NCBI GenBank assembly: GCA_041652555.1
Contig: JBAZHE010000029.1
Span: 1 to 12,061 of the forward strand
Length of the DNA stretch: 12,061 bases
Direction of reading: 5' to 3'
Source: JBAZHE01 sp041652555
GTDB taxonomy: Bacteria > Patescibacteriota > Patescibacteriia > Patescibacteriales > WJLG01
The translations under genes and the position numbers were made by a program. Shown in pieces: positions 1-6,337 of this stretch. Each line of letters begins with the position of its first letter. Position 1 is the first letter of the stretch. Under the pieces are notes generated by a model. The model was not told where the DNA came from. It did not search any database and saw only the letters and a list, made by a program, of their open reading frames with translations.

Positions 1-2
1 AC

Positions 3-125
3 AGAAATATGTCGAGCGAGAAGGTGGCTACTCTTACGTTTAAGTATATCTACAAGAAAGCGCCGGTAAGTGCTGAGGAATGGGATATCGTGAGGGCGAT
101 AGCTTATTCTGGTGCAAAAAGATAA
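3..125 (+). CDS. C-terminal end of an unidentified protein (partial)
   Basis: A frame open from the left edge ends at TAA 123-125 and gives about 40 residues. The 5' part lies outside the window. The tail is moderately basic and ends in EEWDIVRAIAYSGAKR, a soluble amphipathic helix-like sequence. I have an impression that similar 'EW..vRAIAYSGAKR' tails occur on secreted or repeat-containing proteins of Patescibacteria, but I cannot name a family. A hairpin and an intrinsic terminator follow directly, which supports this being a genuine gene end rather than a chance frame. Confidence 0.6.
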   Translation, partial: RNMSSEKVATLTFKYIYKKAPVSAEEWDIVRAIAYSGAKR

Positions 126-138
126 ATAAATTGCAGAT

Positions 139-175
139 GGGTGCCACAGCTCCGAGTACGGAGACTATGGCACCC
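139..175 (+). other. GC-rich two-part hairpin after the first gene
   Basis: An 8-bp stem GGGTGCCA (139-146) / TGGCACCC (168-175) encloses a second 5-bp stem CTCCG (150-154) / CGGAG (159-163), separated by a small internal loop. It lies between the stop codon at 125 and the terminator at 191. It may be a 3'-UTR stabilising structure or a REP-like palindrome. No T-run follows it directly, so it is not a terminator by itself. Confidence 0.55.
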
Positions 176-190
176 CCGAAGATAGAAAAC

Positions 191-224
191 AAAAAGTGCC
201 CGAATGATCGGGCACTTTTTTGTT
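191..224 (+). terminator. Rho-independent terminator
   Basis: A 13-bp stem AAAAAGTGCCCGA (191-203) / TCGGGCACTTTTT (208-220) with a 4-nt loop is followed by a further T. The flanking A-run and T-run make it usable from both strands. It separates the leftmost gene from the nrd operon. Confidence 0.9.
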
Positions 225-230
225 TGATAG

Positions 231-262
231 TTATCCACATGAGTTGGAGTGCTTGTGGATAA
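231..262. promoter_or_regulatory. Pair of inverted perfect DnaA boxes
   Basis: TTATCCACA at 231-239 and its exact reverse complement TGTGGATAA at 254-262 are separated by 14 bp and followed by an AT-rich stretch (263-292). Both equal the high-affinity DnaA consensus. They lie about 64 bp upstream of the -35 element of the nrd promoter. DnaA boxes upstream of ribonucleotide reductase genes are known from E. coli nrdAB, so DnaA control of dNTP synthesis is plausible. The two boxes could also pair as a 9-bp stem followed by GTTTTTTT, that is, act as a second terminator. Confidence 0.6.
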
Positions 263-325
263 GTTTTTTTATTAAAATTAAAAAAAGAGGCTAACTTTTG
301 TTGAAAAAATCGTGGGGAAGGGGAG

Positions 326-354
326 TTGACCCTGTCTTTTTTTAGGTGTATAAT
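326..354 (+). promoter_or_regulatory. Sigma-70 promoter of the nrd operon
   Basis: TTGACC (326-331) and a perfect TATAAT (349-354) are separated by 17 bp. The -10 element is preceded directly by AGGTG. Transcription would start near 361, giving an nrdR leader of about 78 nt that contains the NrdR-box-like sites. No other promoter is evident before nrdG, so nrdR, nrdD, the glycyl-radical ORF and nrdG are probably co-transcribed. Confidence 0.8.
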
Positions 355-365
355 ATAAATATAGA

Positions 366-413
366 CCACAAGATGTAGGGTTTCGAACTAGATTACAATA
401 CAAAATATAGGAA
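366..413. promoter_or_regulatory. Tandem NrdR-box-like operators
   Basis: CCACAAGATGTAGGGT (366-381) and ATACAAAATATAGGAA (398-413) both resemble the NrdR box, roughly ACACwATATATwGTGT, and match about 11 and 10 of the 14 core positions. Their starts are 32 bp apart, about three helical turns, which is the paired arrangement known for NrdR sites. A third, weaker match (CACAAAATATAT, from 427) runs into the nrdR start codon. Placed just downstream of the predicted transcription start, they suggest autorepression of the operon. Confidence 0.6.
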
Positions 414-438
414 AAGTCAAATTCCCCACAAAATATAT

Positions 439-906
439 ATGATTTGTCCAATTTGTTATTTTGAAGATACTAAAGTTATTGATTCGCGGGTGGCGACCGA
501 CGGTCTTTCTATTAGAAGAAGAAGAGAGTGTGAAAAATGCAATTTTCGTTTTTCCACTTTGGAAGAAATGGAAATTCTTGATTTGTCAGTAGCCAAGAGA
601 AATGGCGTAGTGGAAGCTTATAGCCGTGATAAGATGGTAGCCGGCTTAAAAAGGGCTTTTGAAAAAAGACCGATTAGTGATGATGATTTTAAAAAACTAG
701 TCCACAATATAGAGAGAGACATTCAGCAATTGCGTCAAAGCGAAGTGAAGTCTAGCGAAATTGGCGAAAGCGTTTTGAAGCATTTAAAAGAAACCGATAC
801 TGTTGCTTATGTTCGTTTCGCCTCTGTTTATCATTCCTTTGCTGATATAAAAGATTTCACGGAAATGCTTAATAAAATTGTTAAAGAAAAAAAAGAAACT
901 AAATAA
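439..906 (+). CDS. nrdR: Transcriptional repressor NrdR
   Basis: 155 residues, the usual family length. An N-terminal zinc ribbon has C3-x2-C6 and C31-x2-C34, with the family signature DTKVIDSR (10-17) and RRRREC (26-31) between them. Residues from about 49 to 140 form an ATP-cone, the nucleotide-sensing domain shared with ribonucleotide reductases. NrdR senses ATP/dATP and represses ribonucleotide reductase genes. It is the first gene of the operon, 21 bp before nrdD, and two NrdR-box-like sites sit in its own leader, so autoregulation is likely. The ATG is fixed by the canonical start of the zinc ribbon. No Shine-Dalgarno sequence is visible before it. Confidence 0.95.
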   Translation: MICPICYFEDTKVIDSRVATDGLSIRRRRECEKCNFRFSTLEEMEILDLSVAKRNGVVEAYSRDKMVAGLKRAFEKRPISDDDFKKLVHNIERDIQQLRQSEVKSSEIGESVLKHLKETDTVAYVRFASVYHSFADIKDFTEMLNKIVKEKKETK

Positions 907-927
907 ATTTTTCCTTAATTTAAAAAC

Positions 928-3039
928 ATGCCAAACATTATCTCTCAAATCAGAAAACGTTCCGGTGAAATTGTTGACTTTGATCGGAATAAGGTTCTTA
1001 GCGCCATCAGCAAAGCCGCTGAAGCAGTAAATATCTTTGATCTTGATTTATCAGAAAAATTAACTAATCAAGTGATTGATAAAGTGGCACGTAAATTTCA
1101 TGTTAGAAGCATCCCGGCTGTGGAAGAAATTCAAGATATTGTAGAAGAAACTTTGATTGAGAGCAAAAATATTCCTTTGGCCAAGTCTTTTATTCTTTAT
1201 CGCGATCAGCATCGTCAGTTGCGAGACTTAAACGCTAAAACCAGTGACGAGAAATTAATGGAAGATTATCTTGGTCGAGCTGATTGGCGCTTGAAAGAGA
1301 ATAGCAATATGAGTTTTTCCGTTCAGGGTTTGAATTTTTATATCGCCTCTTCTATTTCGGCTAAATACTGGTTAAATAAATTATATCCGATTGAGATTAG
1401 AGACGCTCATGTTAATGGTGATTTGCATATTCATGACTTGGGTATGTTGGCACCATATTGCGCGGGTTGGAGTCTTAAAGATTTATTGGTGCGCGGGTTT
1501 GCCGGTGTTGGCGAAAAAACTCAAAGTGGTCCGGCTAAACATTTTCGTAGTGTCTTGGGACAGTTAGTTAATTTTCTTTATACCATGCAAGGAGAGACAT
1601 GTGGTGCAAATGCAGTTTCCAATTTTGATACATACTTAGCGCCTTTTATTCGGTATGATAATTTAACCAAAAAAGAAGTACGGCAAGCTTTGCAAGAATT
1701 TATTTTTAACATGAATGTTTCTACTAGAGTTGGTTTCCAGACTCCATTTACCAATGTTACTTTAGATGTTAAACCAATTGGTACATTGGCTGAAGAAAAT
1801 GTGATCATCGGCGGAAAAGTAATGCCGGAGAAGCATAAGGATTTTCAGGCTGAAATAGATATTTTTAATGAAGCTTTTACGGAGATTATGTTGGAAGGAG
1901 ACTCTAAGCATCGTATATTTTCTTTTCCAATTCCGACTTATAATATCGACCGCACTTTTGAATGGGATCGTCCGTCATTGAAAGGGGTTTGGGAAATGAC
2001 TGCCAAATATGGCATTCCGTATTTTTCTAATTTTGTTAATTCTGATATGAAACCGGAAGATGCGCGCAGTATGTGTTGTCGCTTGCGTTTGGATAACCGT
2101 GAATTAAGAAAACGCGGTGGCGGTCTTTTCGGTGCTAACCCTTTAACTGGATCGATTGGAGTAGTGACAATCAATTTGGCGCGCATTGGGTTTTTATCTA
2201 AAGATAAGGAAGACTATAAACAACGTTTATCTCACTTAATGGATTTAGCTAGAGAAAGCTTGGAGATAAAGAGAAAAATTTTGGAAAGATTTACCGATGA
2301 AGGTTTGTATCCTTATTCCAAATTTTATCTTTCGGAAGTTAAAGAAAGATTCGGCAAATTTTGGCAAAATCATTTTTCCACTATCGGTATCAACGGTATG
2401 AATGAATCTTTGTTAAATTTCATGAAAAGGGATATTGCCTCGGATGAGGGCAAAAAATTCGCTTTGGAAATTTTGGATTTTATGCGCGAAAAGTTGAAAA
2501 ATTACCAAAACGAAACTAATAATCTTTATAATTTGGAAGCAACTCCGGCCGAGGGCGCAACCTATCGTTTTGCCAAGAAAGATAAGGAAATTTATCCTAA
2601 CATTGTTGTCGCTAATAATGAGGCGGTTAGCGCTGGCGGAACTCATCCTTATTATACTAACTCTACTCATTTACCGGTTAATTACACTAACGATATTTTT
2701 GAAGCCTTGGAATTGCAAGATGAATTACAGACTAAATATACTGGCGGTACGGTTTTACACGGATTTTTGGGTCAAAAGATTAGCGATCCGGAAGCGGCTA
2801 AGCGCTTAGTTAAAAAGATTGTATACGGTTATAAATTGCCATATTTCACTATTACTCCAACTTTTTCAGTTTGCCCGAAGCATGGTTATATTCCCGTTGA
2901 AAACCAGTATTGTCCGAAATGCGACGCGGAAATCGGTTATGGTACAGAGGAAGCTCCGGTTGTAGTTGAAGAAGTAGTTATTAAAGAAGATGCCATAGAG
3001 TGTGAGCCGGAACGCGATATTATAAAGGCAATGGCGTAA
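928..3039 (+). CDS. nrdD: Anaerobic ribonucleoside-triphosphate reductase, catalytic chain lacking the glycyl-radical tail
   Basis: 703 residues. An ATP-cone occupies about residues 4-100, followed by the class III reductase barrel. The motif MCCRLRLD (382-389) carries the candidate thiyl-radical cysteine (C383/C384), followed by RKRGGGLFGANPLTGSIGVVT. A C-terminal zinc site is visible as C649-x2-H652 and C662-x2-C665. The enzyme reduces ribonucleoside triphosphates to dNTPs without oxygen, using a radical made by NrdG. In the family the chain continues past the zinc site into a glycyl-radical segment containing RVxGY or similar. Here it ends instead with an acidic tail and TAA (3037-3039), and the missing segment is encoded downstream at 3166-3312 in the same frame. 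Five more in-frame stops (3085, 3100, 3106, 3124, 3148) exclude simple readthrough. No Shine-Dalgarno sequence precedes the ATG. Confidence 0.95.
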   Translation: MPNIISQIRKRSGEIVDFDRNKVLSAISKAAEAVNIFDLDLSEKLTNQVIDKVARKFHVRSIPAVEEIQDIVEETLIESKNIPLAKSFILYRDQHRQLRDLNAKTSDEKLMEDYLGRADWRLKENSNMSFSVQGLNFYIASSISAKYWLNKLYPIEIRDAHVNGDLHIHDLGMLAPYCAGWSLKDLLVRGFAGVGEKTQSGPAKHFRSVLGQLVNFLYTMQGETCGANAVSNFDTYLAPFIRYDNLTKKEVRQALQEFIFNMNVSTRVGFQTPFTNVTLDVKPIGTLAEENVIIGGKVMPEKHKDFQAEIDIFNEAFTEIMLEGDSKHRIFSFPIPTYNIDRTFEWDRPSLKGVWEMTAKYGIPYFSNFVNSDMKPEDARSMCCRLRLDNRELRKRGGGLFGANPLTGSIGVVTINLARIGFLSKDKEDYKQRLSHLMDLARESLEIKRKILERFTDEGLYPYSKFYLSEVKERFGKFWQNHFSTIGINGMNESLLNFMKRDIASDEGKKFALEILDFMREKLKNYQNETNNLYNLEATPAEGATYRFAKKDKEIYPNIVVANNEAVSAGGTHPYYTNSTHLPVNYTNDIFEALELQDELQTKYTGGTVLHGFLGQKISDPEAAKRLVKKIVYGYKLPYFTITPTFSVCPKHGYIPVENQYCPKCDAEIGYGTEEAPVVVEEVVIKEDAIECEPERDIIKAMA

Positions 3040-3041
3040 TC

Positions 3042-3152
3042 AATTATAAATGATAAATTATTAATTATAAATAAAAATAAAAATTAAAAAGTGTTATTAT
3101 AATTATAAATAAAAGCTGTTTTTTAGAGATTTATAATTTATCATTTATAATT
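3042..3152. repeat. 20-bp perfect inverted repeat in the nrdD/glycyl-radical spacer
   Basis: Positions 3042-3061 are the exact reverse complement of 3133-3152, with 71 bp between them. A 14-bp direct repeat, AATTATAAATAAAA, occurs inside at 3063-3076 and 3101-3114. In the mRNA the stem would begin 2 nt after the nrdD stop and end 13 nt before the next ATG, bringing stop and restart together. It could instead be a small palindromic (MITE-like) insertion, or chance palindromy in very AT-rich DNA, although 20 uninterrupted pairs argue against chance. Confidence 0.75.
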
Positions 3153-3165
3153 TTTACAAGGAGCT

Positions 3166-3312
3166 ATGAGTCCGATAAAAACAACAAGACAAGAATGTAT
3201 TGTTTATTCAAGAGTAGTTGGCTGGTATACACCGACCAGTTCTTGGAATAATGGAAAAAAGGCCGAATTTGCCGATCGAAAGACTTTTGATATTAAAGAG
3301 GGAGAGATTTAA
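3166..3312 (+). CDS. Stand-alone glycyl-radical domain of class III ribonucleotide reductase
   Basis: 48 codons. The core CIVYSRVVGWYTP (11-23), followed by SSWNNGKKAEFADRKTF, is the sequence expected at the extreme C-terminus of NrdD. G19 (codon 3220-3222) in RVVGW is the predicted glycyl-radical residue. The ORF is in the same frame as nrdD but separated from it by 126 bp with several stops. It starts 13 nt after the inverted repeat and has an AAGGAG motif (3158-3163) only 2 nt before the ATG, the sole clear Shine-Dalgarno-like motif in the window. By analogy with GrcA/YfiD, a separate glycyl-radical domain that complements damaged pyruvate formate-lyase, it may dock onto the truncated NrdD and supply the radical. 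The alternative is a recently broken nrdD. The frame is intact to the family-typical end, with a short KEGEI extension. Identity of the domain is firm; function as a separate peptide is inferred. Confidence 0.85.
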   Translation: MSPIKTTRQECIVYSRVVGWYTPTSSWNNGKKAEFADRKTFDIKEGEI

Positions 3313-3334
3313 TAATGCCGAATTGGCTGTTTCT

Positions 3335-4033
3335 ATGAGAATAGGCGGATTGGAAAAATTCAGCATGATTGATTATCCAGAATGTTTATCTGCTGTTGTT
3401 TTCACTAATGGGTGCACTTTTTGTTGCCCATTCTGCTATAACCCATTGCTTGTCAAATATAATGGAGAGAAAGATCAGACTTTATCCGAGACTGGTCTTT
3501 TTCAATTTTTGGAAAGCCGGCGCGGGAAATTAGACGGTGTCGTAATTTCCGGTGGTGAGCCGACGATGCAGGTTGATTTACCGGAGTTTATTAAAAAAAT
3601 AAAAGCGCTTGGCTTTTTAGTTAAACTAGATACTAACGGTTCAAACCCTGAAATGTTAAAAATAATTTTAGCAGCTAATTTAATTGATTATTTGGCCATG
3701 GACATTAAAGCTGATGAAGAAAATTATGGTCGTGCCACTGGCGGGCTGGTAAATTTGGATAAAGTTAAAGATAGTGTTAAAATTATTATGGAAAGCAATT
3801 TGCCTTATGAGTTCCGCACGACTTGCGTACCAGGGTTTCTTAATGAAGAAATTATGGAGAATATGGGGCAAATGATTGCCGGTGCGGAAAAATGGTATCT
3901 GCAAAATTTCAAATCAACTGCTAATTTAATTGATAAAAACTTAATCGGCCAGCCAGGGTTTACGGAGGCAGAAATGAAAAAGTTCGCTGTTATCGGAAAA
4001 AAATTTGTTAAGTTTTGTGAAGTGAGAAGCTAA
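3335..4033 (+). CDS. nrdG: Anaerobic ribonucleotide reductase-activating protein (radical SAM)
   Basis: 232 residues. The start at 3335 gives MRIGGLEKFSMIDYP, the usual N-terminus of this activase group. The frame stays open upstream to 3218, but that part overlaps the glycyl-radical ORF and is not family-like. The radical-SAM cluster motif is C27-x3-C31-x2-C34 within GCTFCCPFCYNP, and SGGEPT (72-77) is the SAM-binding GGE motif. NrdG uses a 4Fe-4S cluster and S-adenosylmethionine to abstract hydrogen from the NrdD glycine. It lies 22 bp after the glycyl-radical ORF, so its substrate domain is encoded immediately before it. No Shine-Dalgarno sequence is close to the ATG; GGAGAG lies 28 bp upstream. 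Relatives usually have DYPG where this protein has DYPE. Confidence 0.92.
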   Translation: MRIGGLEKFSMIDYPECLSAVVFTNGCTFCCPFCYNPLLVKYNGEKDQTLSETGLFQFLESRRGKLDGVVISGGEPTMQVDLPEFIKKIKALGFLVKLDTNGSNPEMLKIILAANLIDYLAMDIKADEENYGRATGGLVNLDKVKDSVKIIMESNLPYEFRTTCVPGFLNEEIMENMGQMIAGAEKWYLQNFKSTANLIDKNLIGQPGFTEAEMKKFAVIGKKFVKFCEVRS

Positions 4034-4063
4034 TTTCGCTATAAATAAAATTTTTGCTTGTTG

Positions 4064-4117
4064 GAGCGAGATTGCCTGCCTACCGGACAGGCAGGCTTCG
4101 CTTCGCTTGCAATGACA
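4064..4117. repeat. REP-like palindromic element, apparently composite
   Basis: GCCTGCCT (4074-4081) and AGGCAGGC (4089-4096) form an 8-bp stem with a 7-nt loop. Around it, ATTGC (4071-4075) can pair with GCAAT (4109-4113), with CTTCGCTTCGCTT between. The GC-rich, coding-free sequence resembles the small dispersed palindromes I associate with Patescibacteria genomes. It looks like one palindrome nested in another. It fills the gap between nrdG and the next gene and could also end or stabilise transcripts. Confidence 0.6.
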
Positions 4118-4127
4118 ACATCAATTT

Positions 4128-4409
4128 ATGGAAGATGATTTAAAACAAGCTTTGGAAAAAATTTCCAAACTTTCGGAAGAAAATAATGTCATGCTAAAAA
4201 AAATCAAGCGGTATTTTTTGTGGCAGAGACTTTTTTCCGTTCTTTATTTTTTATTAATCGTCGGTCCGATAGTTATCGGAATTATTTATTTACCGCCGCT
4301 TTTAAAAGATGCTTTTTCTCAGTATCAAGATCTTCTTAGTTTACCAGCTGGAAATGTGGTTGATTTAGATGGCCTAATGAAGGCTATTGGTCAACAAAAT
4401 AATAAGTAA
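4128..4409 (+). CDS. Small single-pass membrane protein of unknown function
   Basis: 93 residues. Residues 1-30 are charged and heptad-like (LKQALEKISKLSEENNVMLKKIK), probably a short coiled coil in the cytoplasm. Residues 33-58 are strongly hydrophobic (one membrane span containing GPIVIGIIYLPP). A polar tail of about 35 residues follows. I do not recognise a family. It ends 6 bp before uppP on the same strand, so the two are probably co-transcribed. A link to envelope lipid or wall synthesis is only a guess from that position. The ATG follows an A/T-rich sequence without a Shine-Dalgarno motif. Confidence 0.75.
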   Translation: MEDDLKQALEKISKLSEENNVMLKKIKRYFLWQRLFSVLYFLLIVGPIVIGIIYLPPLLKDAFSQYQDLLSLPAGNVVDLDGLMKAIGQQNNK

Positions 4410-4415
4410 AATTTT

Positions 4416-5219
4416 ATGTTTGAAGCAATAATTCTTGGTGCCATTCAAGGCCTAACAGAATTTTTGCCCGTATCTTCTTCGGGGCATCTAGTTTTAATCC
4501 CGTATATTTTTAATTGGCATTACAACGGCCTGTCTTTTGACGTGGCCTTACACGCCGGTACCGCCATAGCTTTGCTTTTATTTTTTTGGCGTGATTGGGT
4601 TTTAATAATTAAAAATTCTTTTACTAAATCATCAACCAGAGAGATTCTTAATAGCAAATATCCGAAAAATTTTCTTTGGCAAATTGCGGTCGCTTCTATT
4701 CCAGCGATGATAGTCGGCTTGACGATTGATAAATATGTTGAAAATAATTTTCACTTTATTCTTTTGATTGCTATTAATTTGGCTTTATTTGGTTGGCTCT
4801 TGTGGTTTGTTGATAAGAAGTCAAAATCTGACTTGAGTTTAGAAACAATTACTTTTAAAAAGTCTTTCATAATAGGTCTATTTCAGGCCTTTGCCCTGAT
4901 CCCGGGTGTTTCTCGTTCTGGCATAACAATCACTGCCAGCCGGCTAGTAGGGCTTTCCAGAGAGCCTGCAGCGCGGTTTTCCTTTCTCTTGGCCACACCG
5001 GCTATTGTGGGGGCTTTTTTACTTAAAGTGCCGGATATTTTAGAAGCTGGCTTTACTCTGAATTTTTTTTTGGGCGTAGCCACGGCAACAATTTTTGGTT
5101 TAGCGGCGATTAAATTTCTTTTAGTTTATCTAAAGAAAAGCGATTTCTCTTTATTCATGTGGTACCGCTTAATTTTAGCAGTTGCGGTTGTTGTTATTTT
5201 TTTACTTAAATATGCTTAG
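4416..5219 (+). CDS. uppP: Undecaprenyl-diphosphatase UppP (BacA family)
   Basis: 267 residues, normal for the family, and almost entirely hydrophobic with several membrane spans. The two signature motifs are present: QGLTEFLPVSSSGHL (11-25), with E15, S20-S22 and H24, and PGVSRSGIT (163-171), with R167. UppP dephosphorylates undecaprenyl diphosphate to the monophosphate carrier used for peptidoglycan and other surface polymers, acting at the cytoplasmic membrane. Overproduction classically gives bacitracin resistance. The first motif position is Q where E. coli has E, a common variant. It starts 6 bp after the small membrane protein. Confidence 0.95.
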   Translation: MFEAIILGAIQGLTEFLPVSSSGHLVLIPYIFNWHYNGLSFDVALHAGTAIALLLFFWRDWVLIIKNSFTKSSTREILNSKYPKNFLWQIAVASIPAMIVGLTIDKYVENNFHFILLIAINLALFGWLLWFVDKKSKSDLSLETITFKKSFIIGLFQAFALIPGVSRSGITITASRLVGLSREPAARFSFLLATPAIVGAFLLKVPDILEAGFTLNFFLGVATATIFGLAAIKFLLVYLKKSDFSLFMWYRLILAVAVVVIFLLKYA

Positions 5220-5241
5220 ATGTAAGTAATAATAAATTAAT

Positions 5242-5258
5242 TAGAGCTTTATGCTCTA
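5242..5258 (+). other. Short hairpin before the SPFH gene
   Basis: TAGAGC (5242-5247) pairs with GCTCTA (5253-5258) across a 5-nt loop, 8 nt before the next ATG and with no T-run after it. It is a weak structure in the 47-bp gap after uppP. It may influence translation of the next gene or mean nothing. Confidence 0.35.
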
Positions 5259-5266
5259 TAAAAATT

Positions 5267-6046
5267 ATGGGACAAACTTTTCTTTGGGTGCTGTTTGTTT
5301 TGGTTGTTTTGTTTCTATCATCTTTGAAACAGATTAACCAATTTCAGCGCGGTGTGAAATTCACCATGGGTCGTTTTTCCTCCATAATGGAGCCTGGCTG
5401 GCGGTTGATAATCCCAGTTTTTCAGACATATCAAAAAATTGATATTCGCGTTAAGGCGGTAGACGTACCTGATCAGAAAGCGATTACTCGTGATAATGTC
5501 CCAGTCACTGTTAATGCGGTTATTTATTACAAAGTTTCCGATGCCGCTAAGGCAGTTGTAGAGGTGGAAAATTTCTATTATGCTATTTCTCAATACGCTC
5601 AGACGACTATGAGAAATATTGTCGGCGAAGTGACTTTGGATGAAATTTTGTCTGGTCGCGACAAAATTGCTGATCGCATTCGCGAGATCGTGGACAAAGA
5701 AACTGATGCTTGGGGTATTAAGGTTAATAATGTGGAGTTGAAAGATGTATCATTGCCAGAATCAATGGAAAGAACTATTGCTAAGCAAGCCGAAGCTGAA
5801 CGTGAAAAGCGAGCGGTAATTATCAATTCCGAAGGTGAATTAGCGGCTGCTTCTAACGTGTCCGCCGCCGCAAAGATTTTGTCGCAGACTGATGGCGCGC
5901 TTCATTTGCGCACATTGCAATCAGTTAATGATCTTTCTTCTGACCAATCTAATACCGTGGTATTTGTTTTGCCGGCGGAAATTTTGCGCGCTTTTGACGG
6001 CTTTGCCAAGAAGATGGGGGAGAATAGTGCAAACCCTAAAGTATAA
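5267..6046 (+). CDS. SPFH/Band 7 (stomatin/slipin-like) membrane protein
   Basis: 259 residues. An N-terminal hydrophobic anchor (about 3-20) leads into a prohibitin/stomatin domain (about 25-185) with the typical FQRGVKFTMGRF, EPGWRLIIPV, RDNVPVTVNAVIYYKV, LDEILSGRDKI and WGIKVNNVELKDV segments. The helical region ESMERTIAKQAEAEREKRAVI..SEGELAAA (from about 165) is characteristic of slipins and stomatins, which oligomerise at the membrane and organise membrane domains or partner proteases. Bacterial slipins are often next to nfeD; none is present here. It follows uppP by 47 bp and is closed by a terminator. Confidence 0.9.
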   Translation: MGQTFLWVLFVLVVLFLSSLKQINQFQRGVKFTMGRFSSIMEPGWRLIIPVFQTYQKIDIRVKAVDVPDQKAITRDNVPVTVNAVIYYKVSDAAKAVVEVENFYYAISQYAQTTMRNIVGEVTLDEILSGRDKIADRIREIVDKETDAWGIKVNNVELKDVSLPESMERTIAKQAEAEREKRAVIINSEGELAAASNVSAAAKILSQTDGALHLRTLQSVNDLSSDQSNTVVFVLPAEILRAFDGFAKKMGENSANPKV

Positions 6047-6067
6047 TAAAATTCACAGGATTAAAAT

Positions 6068-6107
6068 AAAAACGCCTTTCCATAATATTTTATGGATAGG
6101 CGTTTTG
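6068..6107 (+). terminator. Rho-independent terminator after the SPFH gene
   Basis: A CGCCT/AGGCG stem (6073-6077 / 6098-6102) continues after one mismatch into TCCATAA/TTATGGA (6079-6085 / 6090-6096) with a 4-nt loop. It is flanked by AAAAA on the left and TTTT on the right, so it could work in both directions. Confidence 0.85.
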
Positions 6108-6167
6108 CTTATTTTTTATTTAAAATAAGCCACTTTTTTCTAACAAATTATTAAGGCCTTGATTTTA

Positions 6168-6196
6168 TTGTGTTTTATTTATAGAAGGTGTATAAT
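6168..6196 (+). promoter_or_regulatory. Probable sigma-70 promoter of the HU gene
   Basis: A perfect TATAAT (6191-6196) lies 17 bp after a weak TTGTGT (6168-6173). The 11 bases AGGTGTATAAT are identical to those at the nrd promoter. It predicts a leader of about 135 nt for the HU mRNA. The leader can form an imperfect hairpin ATTCGTAAA (6215-6223) / TTTAGCGAAT (6241-6250). Nothing else is seen in the 6112-6337 gap. Confidence 0.65.
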
Positions 6197-6337
6197 TGTT
6201 AATGAAATCAAGATATTCGTAAAATTCAATTTTAATTGTGTTTAGCGAATGTCTAAATATTTTAAATAATATTAAAATCCCTTCGCATTTTGCTTAAATA
6301 AAAAAAGGCAAATGATCGGCGGGAAACAAAAAAAAGT

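Noticed and set aside
80..262. Plus-strand open frame of 60 codons
   Set aside because: It overlaps the real gene end, the hairpin and the terminator; clearly a chance frame.
231..300. Replication origin
   Set aside because: Only two boxes are present, with no dnaA, dnaN or rpmH gene nearby; a regulatory role or titration site is more likely.
40..369. Minus-strand open frame of 109 codons
   Set aside because: It runs through the terminator, the DnaA boxes and the nrd promoter, and its translation shows no domain-like character.
376..390. tRNA T-arm-like GGTTTCGAAC
   Set aside because: No acceptor, D or anticodon stems surround it, and it lies in the NrdR operator region.
3037..3168. Stop-codon readthrough or a self-splicing intron joining the two NrdD parts
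   Set aside because: Five more in-frame stops follow the first, and 126 bp is far too short for a group I or II intron. Phage-style bypassing is not excluded, but no matching take-off and landing codons are evident.
3218..3334. N-terminal extension of NrdG from the ATG at 3218
   Set aside because: This part overlaps the glycyl-radical ORF in another frame and is unlike the family; MRIGGLEKFS at 3335 is the usual start.
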